Shown here in pieces: positions 37,160 to 47,770 of a DNA stretch of 64,000 bases. The translations under genes and the position numbers were made by a program. This DNA is from Amaranthus tricolor. Its lineage: Eukaryota; Streptophyta; Magnoliopsida; Caryophyllales; Amaranthaceae. The stretch spans positions 14,019,494 through 14,083,493 of the forward strand of contig NC_080059.1 of NCBI RefSeq assembly GCF_026212465.1. The letters run 5' to 3'. The notes beneath the pieces are model-generated. The model had not been told where the DNA came from and did no database searches. It saw only the letters and a list, made by a program, of their open reading frames with translations. Position 1 is the first letter of the stretch. Every line of letters begins with the position of its first letter.

Positions 37160-37489
37160 TACTCCCTCCTATTCTCCCTATGTCCCATTTTCAAATAGGG
37201 TTAAGTTACCCTATTAGACCCATTTCTATTTTTAGTATATATTTTTTACCTTTAACCCTTATTCACGTTACTTTTTTTTATTATTTTTTATTATTTTTTT
37301 ACAATTATAACCTCATTAAACTCTACCAACTAACCCCTATTCATCCTACATATTCTTAATCAAACACAATAATTACATACACCTACCCACCCAAAATTAA
37401 CCCTTCCATCCCTTTTTATAAACCTAACCCTTGATTTCCTAAATACCCATGTTTATGATACATACCACTACCTATCTAGTACCCTTCTT

Positions 37490-38460
37490 TCTTGTTCATC
37501 CAACTAGTATATTCATCAATTTTGTTTTTTTGGGTTTCTTCATCAATTTGTGGGTTTCTGTGGGTTTGTTACATTTACCATAATAGATTTTGTGGTTTCT
37601 TCATCAATTTGTGGGTTCGGTTGGTATTCATTTTGTGGGTTTGTTTGTTATTCGATTTGTGGGTTTGTTCTTCATTTCTGGGTATGTAATCCTAGTCCTT
37701 TGTTTATTTCCTTTGTTTTTTTTGTATGTGTATGCTTCAATTTCGTTGTTTTTTTTTTCGGTTTAGGGTTTTTAGTATGTGTTTTTGTTGTGGGTTTTTT
37801 CTATTTTTTATGTTTTTGCTCTTTGTTTGTTCAAGATCTGAGTATTCGTTTTGTGTTCTTGTTGTGAGTTTTTTCTTTTATTTTGTTTTTGTTCTTTGTT
37901 TGTTCAAGATCTAAGTTTTTGTTTGGTGTTCTTGTTGTTTTGGTTTGTTCTTTTTTAAATTCTACATTTCTGGATTCGTTAGGTATTTGATTTTGTTCAT
38001 TTTTGTTTTTGTTTTTTGTGTTTTTTACTTAGATCTGGATTTGTTCGTATTAATTGTTTTTTTCGTGTTATTTTCGTGTTTTTTGTTCTTAGATCTGGGT
38101 TTGCTCGTTTTTATTGTGTTTTTCGTTTTTTTGTTCTTATCTCTGGGTTTGTTCGTTCTTGTTTGTGTTTTTCGTGTTTTTTTTTGTTCTTAGATCTGAG
38201 TTTGTTCGTTTTTTCTTGTTTGTTCTTGTTCTTTTGTTCTTCCATTTTGATGGTTCGTTCTTGATTTTGTTGTACTTACATTTTGATGATTTGTTTTTTT
38301 GTTCTAGATCCAGGTTTGTTTGTTTTTTTGTTGTTCTTGTTTTCCTTCTACATTTCTAGGTTCGTTAGGTATTTGATTTTTTTTCTTATTTGTTCTTGTT
38401 TTTTTGTTCACCGATTTAGTTCCAAATATGGGTTAGTTTTCCAGTTGGTTCTTTGATTTT
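37490..38460 (+). repeat. T-rich degenerate repeat (TTAGATCTGGGTTTGTTCG units)
   Basis: The plus strand is strongly T/G-rich. A loosely repeated unit containing AGATCTGRGTTTGTTCGTTTT recurs near 37838, 37908, 38030, 38090, 38137, 38191 and 38308, at spacings of about 50-70 bp. The phenylalanine/cysteine-rich frames across it are not real proteins. It looks like an expanded leader intron or UTR. Confidence 0.55.
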
Positions 38461-38523
38461 GTGGGTTTTGTTGTTTATGATTTTGGGTTACTAATTTTGG
38501 TTTCATCTTTTTTTGTTATAGTT

Positions 38524-38834
38524 TGAAGAACACTGGTAAGATCCTTGATGATGATAATCCTTAAAGGGTTGATGTTGATAACCCTAAAAGGGTTGGTGAT
38601 GATACCCCAAAGGTGATGATTACCCTAATTATCCTGATGAATCTAATGGTGACTATGAATCATCTATTGAGACTAATCCATGTTGGGGTCGAGAACTAGA
38701 TTCTGAGGGTGAAGCCATCTACAGTTCAGAACCGGACGATCCTAACCATGTGTATTACTCGATAGATGCTGTATTTGCTTGATGTGATTGTGAGGAAGAA
38801 TGGCTTGATAGCCTTGGTCCATTTACAAGTATGT
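38524..38834 (+). pseudogene. Acidic exon-like ORF inside the mariner-like element, function unknown
   Basis: The frame at 38612-38782 is rich in Asp/Glu/Ser/Pro/Tyr (GDDYPNYPDESNGDYESS, then EPDDPNHVYYS). It is broken by TGA at 38780 but continues in the same frame as CDCEEEWLDSLGPF. Upstream, a related stretch with DNPKRVGDD is in another frame, suggesting a one-base shift. Splice-like sites lie at its edges (TTATAG before, ACAAGTATG after). It runs opposite to the transposase. I do not recognise the family. It could be a captured host exon or a second gene of the element. Confidence 0.35.
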
Positions 38835-39339
38835 TTATAGTCTTTTTTATTGCATATTTTTCTTAACTAGTGATGAAATCAATTTTTTGCTTATTGTTTG
38901 AATTAATGCATTAATGAATACATGCCCAATGAACTTAAGTAAGAGTAAATATTCTGGGCCACATTCATAGCATTATTGTATTGATTAGTTGATTTTAGGA
39001 GGCTTGGTATTGCCACTAGATTTGATCTTGGAGGCTACCAATTGCCACCAAAACCAAATGTTCATAAACAACATAAAATGTGCAATAATTTCACAATAAT
39101 TAAACCAAATGAATGAAAATTAAACCTGAGAGTAACTACTAAACAACCACCATTTTCATTTCACAATAATTTCAATACAATTGTTTCACAATAAACAACA
39201 TAAATTTTTTACACTTATTGTTTGAATTCGAAATAAATGCTTCACAAAATGTATCCAAAAGCTGTCCAAAAGTGTGGTTGATTGCTGTGTTGTTTGCTTG
39301 TTAGTTGCTGTCTAAAATGTGCAATCCTACCTTGCTGCT

Positions 39340-40663
39340 TTATGTGTTGCTGGCTGTTTGGTCGCTGTTGTTCATGTTGTTTCTGCCTTGTGTGACTTCA
39401 ATTTGTGGTTCAGTCACTTCAACCACCCCTTGAAACCCAATCATTTGAACTAATTTATTAATTGTTTCAAAGCTCACCTTAGTGAGCAAGTGTTGAAGTG
39501 ATTCAACAACTAAGACTTTGTTCATTGACAAATAATCTGGTAATGCTCATTCTCTTGCTTGTTTGGTTTTGTTCATGTGTGGTATGTGGTAGCCAAAACC
39601 ACTTTTTCTTTTTATGACTTCAATCAAGCTTGTAAGGTAATGAACACAAATCTTTAAGATTGAGGATTCAAATTTTCAAATGCCAAATTCACATCTCTTT
39701 ATAATTGTTTTACATTGTATGCTGCCTTTTGAAATTGCAATGCCTGAATAGATAAAGAAACCAAGATCTAAGACGTTCATGTCAGGTGAATTTGTTGGTT
39801 GTTGCACAAGTTGGATATTAGATCCATCTTTTGTTGCTTCATCAACAAAATCCTTGTCATTGGGTGCTATGTGAGGCTTTGCATAATTTTATTGAATGAT
39901 AACGTCTTTTGAAAGCACACTAGGCCATTTAGCTCTGATTTTTGGTATGACATTGGTTATGAGCATTGCCCTCATATGCTCTTTGGTGATTAATTGAATT
40001 GGTTTAGTTTCTAATTCTTCCCTCCTCCTGTTCTTTGAGCTCCCTTTCGTAGCTTCCTGAGTTATAAAAGGCCACATACCTATCTTCCTATCAAAAATCA
40101 CATCACCATTAGATGCATATATTGGTTTTGCTACAGCATACATAAACATGATTTTAGGAATAAACCTTTTAGATTGAATTTCTCTATGTGGTTCTACTTC
40201 ACTTGGAGCAAGATAGTAAGTCTGTGTTTCACGGATTAGATAGAAATGCTTTTCATCTATATGAATAATGTTATCTCGTGATTTGAATTTATATGCATAA
40301 ATGTGTTCATCATAGTAACACTTAGAAAGCGCAAAAAATAAACCTTTATTTGTTTTGCCACTAAATGTTGCGTTGTCTTGAGTTCACATTTGATTGCTTT
40401 GAATTTTTCATCATCAAATTGAATCTTGTTAGTTGGTTGTCTTCCAATCCTCTTGTTACCCAAGTTGATTACTGTGGTGTTGTTGTTGATTTGATTTTGA
40501 ACTTCCTTCCATATCCTTGTTATGGTTTTTCTACAAAGTTGAAATTCATTAGCTAGCTTGTTGATTGTGCCAAGCTTTGGTCTTCCTTTTTTTTTATGGA
40601 TGATAGCAGTTTTTGCATAATTTGGGTTTTTTGACGTGGAGTAACATCTTTCGTTTTACCCAT
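39340..40663 (-). pseudogene. Mariner-like transposase relic (plant DD39D)
   Basis: The ATG at 40663 starts MGKTKDVTPRQK followed by KKKGRPK-like and NKL motifs, the N-terminal helix-turn-helix region; a frameshift occurs within the first 30 codons. Later come HIDEKHFYL (first catalytic Asp), KIGMWPF, then SSKNRRREELETKPI, HMRAMLITNVIPKIRAKWP, and NSPDMNVLDLGFF with the third Asp. At the second catalytic site the expected Gln-Asp is replaced by a stop and a short deletion before NYAKPH. The gene therefore cannot make an active enzyme. Family assignment rests on several independent motifs. Confidence 0.8.
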
Positions 40664-41450
40664 TGCGTTTGTTTGGTGTGCAATTAATGTGTGTCATTAA
40701 TGGAATATATATAGAGGACATTCTATTTTGAGTTTTGATATTTTGGTTGTTCCCTCCCAAATTTTGTTTTGAGTATTTTTGGTTGTTCCCTTCAAAATTC
40801 TGTTTTAAGTGCTTTTGGTTATTCCCTCCCAAATTCTGTTTCGAATCTTTTTGATTGTTGCCTCCCAAATAAAGTTTTCCTTCCATATTACTGTTTTTTT
40901 GATTGTTCCCTCATAGATTGCGTTTTGAGTATTTTGGGTTTTCAGTTTTGGATATTTTGAAATTTGATTTTTAGATATTTTGGATTTTTGGATACTTGAT
41001 GAAACATAAAGATTTGGAAAAATGTGATTTTTTGGTTTATTTTTTTGACCTAAATTCTAATGCATCAGTTTATGTTTTGATTTTTCTGAAGTCGATGAAA
41101 AAAAAAAAAAGCAATCACATGATCAGCAAAGACTGCTATTATCCCGAAGCTGTTGAGGAGTTGAAAAGGCTTGCGGAAATTAAGTAGTCGATCTATGTAA
41201 TTTTATTTTTCGTTGTAAAAACAGTTAAATGTAATGTATCAGTATTTATGAATTTTAATCAATGGTTAATTATGTAATGCATAAATTCATGAATGTATTA
41301 GTCAGGACTTGTATTAGATTTTCAATATTATTGGATCATTTATGAATTTTTTAGATTTTTATCCATTTTTAGAATTGGGAGGGAAAATTAAGATTTTGGA
41401 GGGAATCATTAATCTAATGAGGAATGATTAACAATTTACTAATTCACTTT

Positions 41451-41536
41451 CTCCCTCCTATTTATGTAGTCTCATTTGACTCACCTAAAAAAATGATAAA
41501 AGGTCAAATGGGACTAATTAGAGGAACAAGAGGGAA
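41451..41536. repeat. 86-bp palindrome at the right end of the mariner-like element
   Basis: CTCCCTCCTATTTATGTAGT at the left and its partner ending AGAGGAACAAGAGGGAA at the right, with CATTTGAC/GTCAAATG inside, form an imperfect palindrome. It may be a tiny Stowaway-like MITE or part of the mariner end. A TA is present on the right only. Confidence 0.5.
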
Positions 41537-41826
41537 TACTACACTATCCCTGGTTATAATCTTGACACTGGTATTGACGAAATCCATGATGATCAATCTA
41601 TTATTTAAAGGGATATTATCAATGGTACCCCTGTATTATAGCAATTTATCAATGGTACCCTCAACTATATGCTAATTACAACCATGACACTATTGTACTT
41701 TTTTCCGATAAATGCCCGTTAAATCTCGAATTTGACCTAACCATGGTTAGTTTCTTCTTCTTCTTCTTCCCTTTTCCCTCTCCTCTTCCTGCTCTCCTTC
41801 CATGGCTGCTTCATCTCAGGTGGGAT

Positions 41827-41940
41827 TTAACCATAAAACAAGTTGTTCGAGAGCTTGAGAATGGCAAGATTACTCAAGTTTACCAATCCAAGATGGTATA
41901 ACTCCACTCAATTTGTTGCTCGACAACGAAATCCAGTTCA
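41827..41940 (-). pseudogene. Captured fragment of a BRI1/BRL-type LRR receptor kinase
   Basis: Minus-strand translation gives NWISLSSNKLSGVIPSWIGK and then, after a one-base shift, SNLAILKLSNNLFYG and IPPE after a stop. This is an LxxLxLxxNxLxGxIPxxIGxLxxL leucine-rich repeat. The NWISLSxNxLxGxIPxWIGxLxNLAILKLSNN pattern is specific to the last extracellular repeats of the BRI1 brassinosteroid receptor family. Only about 1.5 repeats are present; there is no kinase domain. It is joined directly to the PPR fragment and lies next to the left terminal repeat. Confidence 0.8.
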
Positions 41941-42195
41941 TCAAATTGAAAGTAAGAACATTAGGCATCATATTCCAACATTCAACAACACTTTCATAAA
42001 AGTTCAAGGCCTTCTCAAACTGACCCACTTAAACAATAACATTCAAAATCGAGTTAAACGATCGAATAGTCGATTTACAATTGAATTCATCATCCATTCG
42101 ATTAAACAAGTCAATGGCTTTCTCATGCAAAAAATACTTTACCATAAACTTTAAACACTAAAATGAAATCTTTTTCTATAAAAATCTTTTTCTTA
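41941..42195 (-). pseudogene. Captured fragment of a pentatricopeptide repeat (PPR) gene
   Basis: Minus-strand translation reads KKKIFIEKDFILVFKVYGK, then, one base shifted, FLHEKAIDLFNRMDDEFNC, KSTIRSFNSILNVIV, a stop, GQFEKALNFYESVVE and PNVLTFNL. These are P-type PPR motifs (KAIDLFxRM, SFNSxLN, ALxFYxxV, PNVLTFNL), normally found in organelle RNA-binding proteins. About two repeats remain, with one frameshift and one stop. No organelle targeting peptide is visible, so this is only an internal piece. Confidence 0.8.
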
Positions 42196-42861
42196 CCAAT
42201 TGGTAATAACCCATTTTCTTGGATGAATTGAAAATACCCACCAAGATGAACAGAAAGAGTAATTCACCAATATGGTATTGGGGTTCTTTGAGATGAACCC
42301 AGTAATAAGCATTACTAGAAAAATCCAATCTTTGAAATCCAACACCTTTTTATCCTTTTCACCAAAAATTACACAGATGATGAGAGAAATGCACGGATTT
42401 GTAGATTAGTAATCAACATTTAACAACCTTTCGGGAAAGAATAATTTTTTAAATCAAAAATGGAGGATTCAATACTGCAATCTGCTGAAAATTAATAGTA
42501 GATTCTGATGTGCTCAAAATTAATAATAAATTTGCGGCCATTGTTTTCGTTTGTTGGGAAGAAGTTTGTTCGCTCTTTTCTGCATATTCGGGTTGATCAT
42601 TGTTGGGCTTGAGATGAAGCAGCCATGGAAGGAGAGCAGGAAGAAGAAAGGGAAAAGTGAAGAAGAAGAAACTAACCATGGTTAGGTCAAATTCGAGATT
42701 TAACGGGCATTTAACGGAAAAAAGTACAATACTGTCACGGTTGTAATAGCATATAGTTGGGGGGTACCATTGATAAATTGCTATGATACAGGGGTACCAT
42801 TGATAATATCCCTTATTCAAATGTTAAAGTTTACAAAGTCAAATATTTTTATTGAACTTTC

Positions 42862-43172
42862 GGCCCGTTTGGTTAACGGTACCAATTGGTGGCAATGGAA
42901 ATGATTTGTAGTATAAAATTTCATGATACGTATTATTTCATTTCCATGGTAATGAAAGTTGATCATAAAAAAGTTTTTTTGTTCACAAGTTTTCATTAGC
43001 ACCTAATACCACATGTTCAAATGGTAATGCAATGGAATGAATTTTGTGAAGAAAATGAAATTGTTAAAGTAGAATAAGCATGGCCATCAAGTTTATCAAG
43101 AGATATTCCTACTAAAATTATACTAGTTTCCCTTACCATTCCCATCATTTAGTATCGGTTACCAAACGGATT
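42862..43172. mobile_element. MITE with GGCCCGTTTGGT-type ends
   Basis: The left end CGGCCCGTTTGGTTAACGGTACC pairs imperfectly with the right end (reverse complement CAATCCGTTTGGTAACCGATACT). The body (~310 bp) repeats ATGGAAATG/CATTTCCAT motifs and is non-coding. The ends resemble PIF/Harbinger or hAT MITEs. The target duplication is unclear (TTT/TTT). Confidence 0.5.
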
Positions 43173-43179
43173 GTTTGTG

Positions 43180-45780
43180 TACACCATGTTGATTAACATG
43201 GTATTAGTGGCGTTGCTGGAGTCGGTGAAGCAAGTAAACATGTCAATAAATGAAGCAGCCCAAACCAGCGGAAACAATATAATAATACTGTCCGCTAAAA
43301 CACGAAAGACTTACAGATATTTGGACTGAATTTAATATATGATCCGATGATCATAGCAAACCAATATTCGTGTTAACGAAAACTATTTTACATATTTAAC
43401 TTAAGTTTTAATTATTTACAAAATATTTCTAAAACCTTAAAGTTTTAATTTACAATACTAGACTAAGAAGCATTTACATAACCAAAAGTCAAAATGGAGT
43501 GATGATAAAATGGAATCCTTGCTGCGCACATGTCACTTAATACTTATAGACATCACCTACATGACTAAGATCTATTTCCGTAAGAGTAGACCCCATCAAA
43601 AGCAGTCAATGATGATAATTATTGAGTAACCCAATAAACGATTTAATATTGAAAATCATTTGTAAATTCAGTGATTTGTTCATTTTTATAACCTCTTTCA
43701 AATAAATTTATATTAAAACACAAGAAAATATTGAAGAATACTTTTGTTAATAAACCTAACACGGCTAAGAACTACACAAGTTCAGAGCTAACACTTAGGT
43801 AACTATCGACAAAATCACAATATTTGCCAAAGCATAAAAAACATTACTTAAAATCAAACATATAGTATTTAATATTAAAATCGAAAATATTCAGTGACAG
43901 CCATAAATAGGCTTGATCTAACATTCTGGTAAACAGGTGATCGTCATCACCTAAACGGTTGTTGCAAAAACTAAACGGGATCAGGGGCTCGAGGCTGATC
44001 CCAAAAGCATATACCTGAAATCAAGCTCTAGGGTTGCTCGAGGCCGATCCTAAAAGCATATATTTATAATGTCTAATACTTTATACAAAACTTTGAGTAA
44101 AACATGCTTTTGTAATCGTTCTATATACTATGTTAACATACTTTATTTTCTTAAATATAATTTCAATAACATGGTAGATTTTATTTAAATCATTTTACAA
44201 TGCTAATAATATTATTACATAAACAAAACAATCAATACTTAGTTAGAATTCCAATCGACTCATCATCAACAATACATGTAAAAGCTTGAGTTACTATCAA
44301 TGGAGTTTAACCAATTTTGACACCAATTCTTAATTTCAATACCCAATTTGATTCAAATCCAAATAATATCAACTAGCCAAATAAGACCCCACAACTCAAT
44401 ATTACCAATCTTTAAAACTCGATTGAAGAATTCGTCACTAACCTAAAGTAATCACACCTATTATATGTTTAAAGATCAATCCTGAGTCAATACTAAAGTT
44501 TACACATCTACCCGAGCAATACCAAGCTAAGTAACAACATTGAACTCTTTTAACCACTTTTATGAAGACACATGCTCATTCAAAGACTTATAGATATAAT
44601 TCCAATTAATATAATTGAGTGATTCCAATTGGATGATAAACTAGACTTTTGTATGGTCGTAACGACTATAAATTTAACTAAATTCACGTCCGAACAAAGA
44701 AGATATTGCATATTCAAAACGGATCCAAAAATACCTCTAACAAGGCTGCTCGTTCCACCCTTAACAATGGTCGTTCGAGTAGCATGGCCAGTAAGCTACT
44801 GACTTTAGCAGCATAATGTGCTCGTTCGACCAATTTTTCATGTGCTCGGTCGAACATAGCCTTCCAGACCCTACTGTCTACTTCTGATCTTCATGCTCGT
44901 TCAAGAAAATACTTCCCTTGGTTTAAGTTTCTTGTAATTGCTTCATAACCTATGCATTTAACACGCACTCAAACACCACACACACGCACACATTAAGACA
45001 CACTTAACGACCTATTAATCTATCCATGGAATTTCATCTCTTAACACACTCACAATGCATAGACTTGAATGATGTATACAAGACACTAATTATTTAAAAA
45101 AACTTAAAACCACTCAAAAACATTCAATTTATACTTAAGTTAATAGAATAGTTTGTAGGATACCTTTATGAGCAAATTCTTCACAATACTTGCAATCCAC
45201 CAAAATAAGAGAGTTACTTCAATTAAAGAGCTTCTACCAAAAGAATATTTTACCGAAAAGCTTTAACAATTAAACACATCAGTGACAATTGAAGGTTCTT
45301 TTAACCTTAATTAACATACACATAATTAAAATGAAAATGGAGATGTTTAGAACTTACTATAACATGAAAAGGATGGAAGATGATGATGAAGATGCTATCT
45401 ACTTGGGCTCTTCTATTCCAACAACATTTAAACAATCCAAGGTGAACATTCAATTAGGCTTTAAACTCCATATAAATTTTGTAGAGATTGAAATTGAACT
45501 CCAAGAAGCTTTCTATGAGATAAGGGTTTTTCTATGATAAGGTAATACTACTAATCTCTTGAGGATTTCAGAAATTGTGAGAGAAAGAAGGTGGAATTCA
45601 AAGTTTTAGTGGCTTGCTTACTTGGTGAAAAGATGAAACTCATGTTTTACTTTGCTTGATCACTTGGAAATGGTAATATTCTAAACTTGGGAGTTCTTAT
45701 AGACTTGGAGAAGGTGGAAATTCAGAATTTTGCTTGTAGAAGTGATGGGAATAATGGTAGGTATGGCTTTTTGCATCACA
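43180..45780. other. Non-coding repetitive region, possible LTR remnant
   Basis: There is no convincing gene; the 82-codon frame at 45289 is not protein-like. The paired GGGGCTCGAGGCTGATCC / GTTGCTCGAGGCCGATCC segments at 43985-44060 and the GTTCGA/CTCGTTCGA cluster at 44745-44905 resemble sequence inside the insertion at 52.2-54.1 kb. The stretch is probably a decayed LTR of the same broad kind, but no ends could be fixed. Confidence 0.35.
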
Positions 45781-45794
45781 CATGTATAAGAATA

Positions 45795-46118
45795 TTTATT
45801 TGAAAATGGCATACTTATTTTACTTATTAAAATAATAATTTTTAATGAAGATGATTTTATAACTGTTTCTATATAAATGAGGTATTTTTACATAGCAAAT
45901 AAGACATTAAATTATTAACTAAGTCATATGAAAAATTAATTGATAATGTCTAAAACATAGCAAAATTTTATTTGAAAATGGCATACTTATTTTACTTATT
46001 AAAATAATAATTTTTAATGAAGATGATTTTATAACTGTTTCTATATAAATGAGGTATTTTTACATAGCAAATAAGACATTAAATTATTTACTAAGTCATA
46101 TGGAAACTTAATTGATAA
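45795..46118. repeat. 172-bp tandem duplication, ~1.9 copies
   Basis: TTTATTTGAAAATGGCATAC starts at 45795 and again at 45967. The copies stay almost identical through TAAGACATTAAATTATT and TTAATTGATAATGT and then diverge. Only a few substitutions separate them, so the duplication is recent. No coding potential. Confidence 0.85.
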
Positions 46119-46683
46119 TGTTTGTGAGATTTTTTGAATTTGTTAATGCATTTATATGGTGATATGATACTTCTATGTGTTATTAGTTATATGACTTAAA
46201 ACAATTCCATGTCAAATTGTTTGACTTCTATGTTTATATGCTACCTTTATTTATGTTCAATTAAAAATATGTGCATATACATTGATTTTCATTTTCTTAT
46301 ATCTTGTATTACATCAATGGCTCGTCCACCATTGAACATAGATATCCTATCATTTTGCATTCACTCAAACGACGTAAAGTGAAGTTTTTAATAATTTTAA
46401 ATTTTTTTATGCTTCCTGTGATGATATTGTTTCTTAGGAGACAGATGTAGAGGTATGAGTTTAAAAAAGCCTTTCTGGCATGATCCAATAATTTGATTGA
46501 AACACTTAATTGATATGATAACATGAAATGACATATTATGTATAGAGAAACTTCTTATTGATAGTCGTTGATTTAGAGTTTTATGCTCATTGGTTCGAGA
46601 ATATTGAGGCTTGCAAGATACCAAAATTATGAAATTGAGGAATAATTACAATATTTTTACATGTAATAACTTTTGATGAGAAA

Positions 46684-47690
46684 AATCGAGATATCAAATT
46701 TGCCTGTCAAATATCTCAAGAGACCATAAGTCGACATTTTAATAATGTTTTAAGAGCAATATTAAAGCTTTAAAAAGTACTTCTAACGACCCCCCAAGCA
46801 ATCCCCGCAAATTCTACAAATGAGAGATGGAAATGGTTCAAGGTATTTAAACTAAATTTACTTAGAATTTTTAAGTAAACAAGTGTATATATCCATTACC
46901 TAGTAGTATTTGATTTTGTAGTGCTTTTATACTATAGAATTTTCTTGGTGCTTTAGATGAGTGTTATATGAAAGTAAATGTGCGTGTTCCTAATAAGCCA
47001 AGATATTCTTCTAGAAAGAATGATATTGAAACGAACGTTCTTAGAGTATGTGCACAAAACATGCAGTTCAGCTATATATTAGCCGACTAGAAAGGATCAA
47101 CCACAGATAAAAGGATACTAAGAAATGCACTTTCAAGACCAAATGGCCTTAAAGTACCAGGTGGTACAACTTTAAAAGTAGTTATTATTGTTTCAGTACT
47201 AAAAGAAACTATACATAACAAGTTATTTTATTTCTTTATTAATAGGTTGTTAATATCTTGTTGATGATGGGTATAAAAATTTTGAAGGCTTTCTTCTTCT
47301 ATATAAAGGATGACGCTAACATTTACAGGACTAGACTACCATTTACAAGACTAGACTAATCCACCAACCAGAAAAGTGGAGTTGTTTAAGATGAAACATT
47401 CTTTATTGGTCTATACTTAGAAATCCATCGTATTCTTCGGTTCGAACACATACAAACATATAGCATGTTGTTATATCCACAACCTTATAAGAGAACAAAT
47501 ATATTATGCTCAAAATGACAAAACGTTAAATGAATATGTAGGATCCTTGCAACCTGATGACGATATTGATCGATTCAACTAAAACATCACCACAATGGAC
47601 TAGATGAAGAGATGACGTAGCTTAAGAAATGTGGAACAGCTGAAGAACTAAAAGACATGCTGTGTGAAGGTATGATTTAGGCTTACACTA
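46684..47690 (+). pseudogene. Second PIF/Harbinger transposase relic
   Basis: The plus strand reads NRDIKFACQISQETISRHFN and NVLRAILKL, then, after an intron-like or inserted stretch (about 46840-46945), LGALDECYMKVNVRVPNKPR (first Asp), NVLRVCAQNMQFSYILAD, RPNGLKVPGG, YLVDDGYKNFEGF (second Asp), MKHS, WSILRNPS and CCYIHNLIREQ. A deletion between MKHS and WSILRNPS has removed the segment that normally carries the catalytic Glu. Frameshifts and stops are scattered through it. The copy is distinct from the relic at 3793-8683. It is dead. Confidence 0.75.
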
Positions 47691-47770
47691 TAACTTAAAA
47701 AATTGTTGAAGTAAAAGAAATTCTAATGTGGATTGTATAATAATCATGCATTGTTTTTGTTAATTATATT

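Larger units (their letters stand above)
37162..41536. mobile_element. Plant mariner-like element (DD39D class), 4.4 kb, TA target
   Basis: The left end CTCCCTCCTATTCTCCC and the right end (reverse complement TTCCCTCTTGTTCCTCT) make an imperfect terminal inverted repeat of the mariner/Stowaway type. TA flanks both ends (37160-37161, 41537-41538). The element contains a broken mariner transposase on the minus strand (39340-40663) and, unusually, a T-rich leader-like stretch with an acidic open frame on the plus strand (37490-38834). A second TIR-like CTCCCTCCTATTTATG at 41451, facing the right terminus, makes the last 86 bp a small palindrome. Confidence 0.65.
41610..42812. mobile_element. Pack-MULE-like element carrying PPR and BRI1-type LRR gene fragments
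   Basis: The terminal inverted repeats are about 205 bp (41610-41818 and about 42607-42812) and roughly 95% identical by eye, starting GGGATATTATCAATGGTACC. The flanks TTATTTAAA (41601-41609) and TTATTCAAA (42813-42821) match at 8 of 9 positions, the size of a Mutator target duplication. The interior has no transposase but holds two adjoining pieces of unrelated host genes in the same (minus) orientation: a PPR fragment and an LRR receptor kinase fragment. This is the hallmark of Pack-MULE gene capture. Confidence 0.85.

Noticed and set aside
37492..38359. Several Phe/Cys/Val-rich plus-strand frames that look like membrane proteins
   Set aside because: They come from a T/G-rich degenerate repeat; the overlapping frames all look alike.
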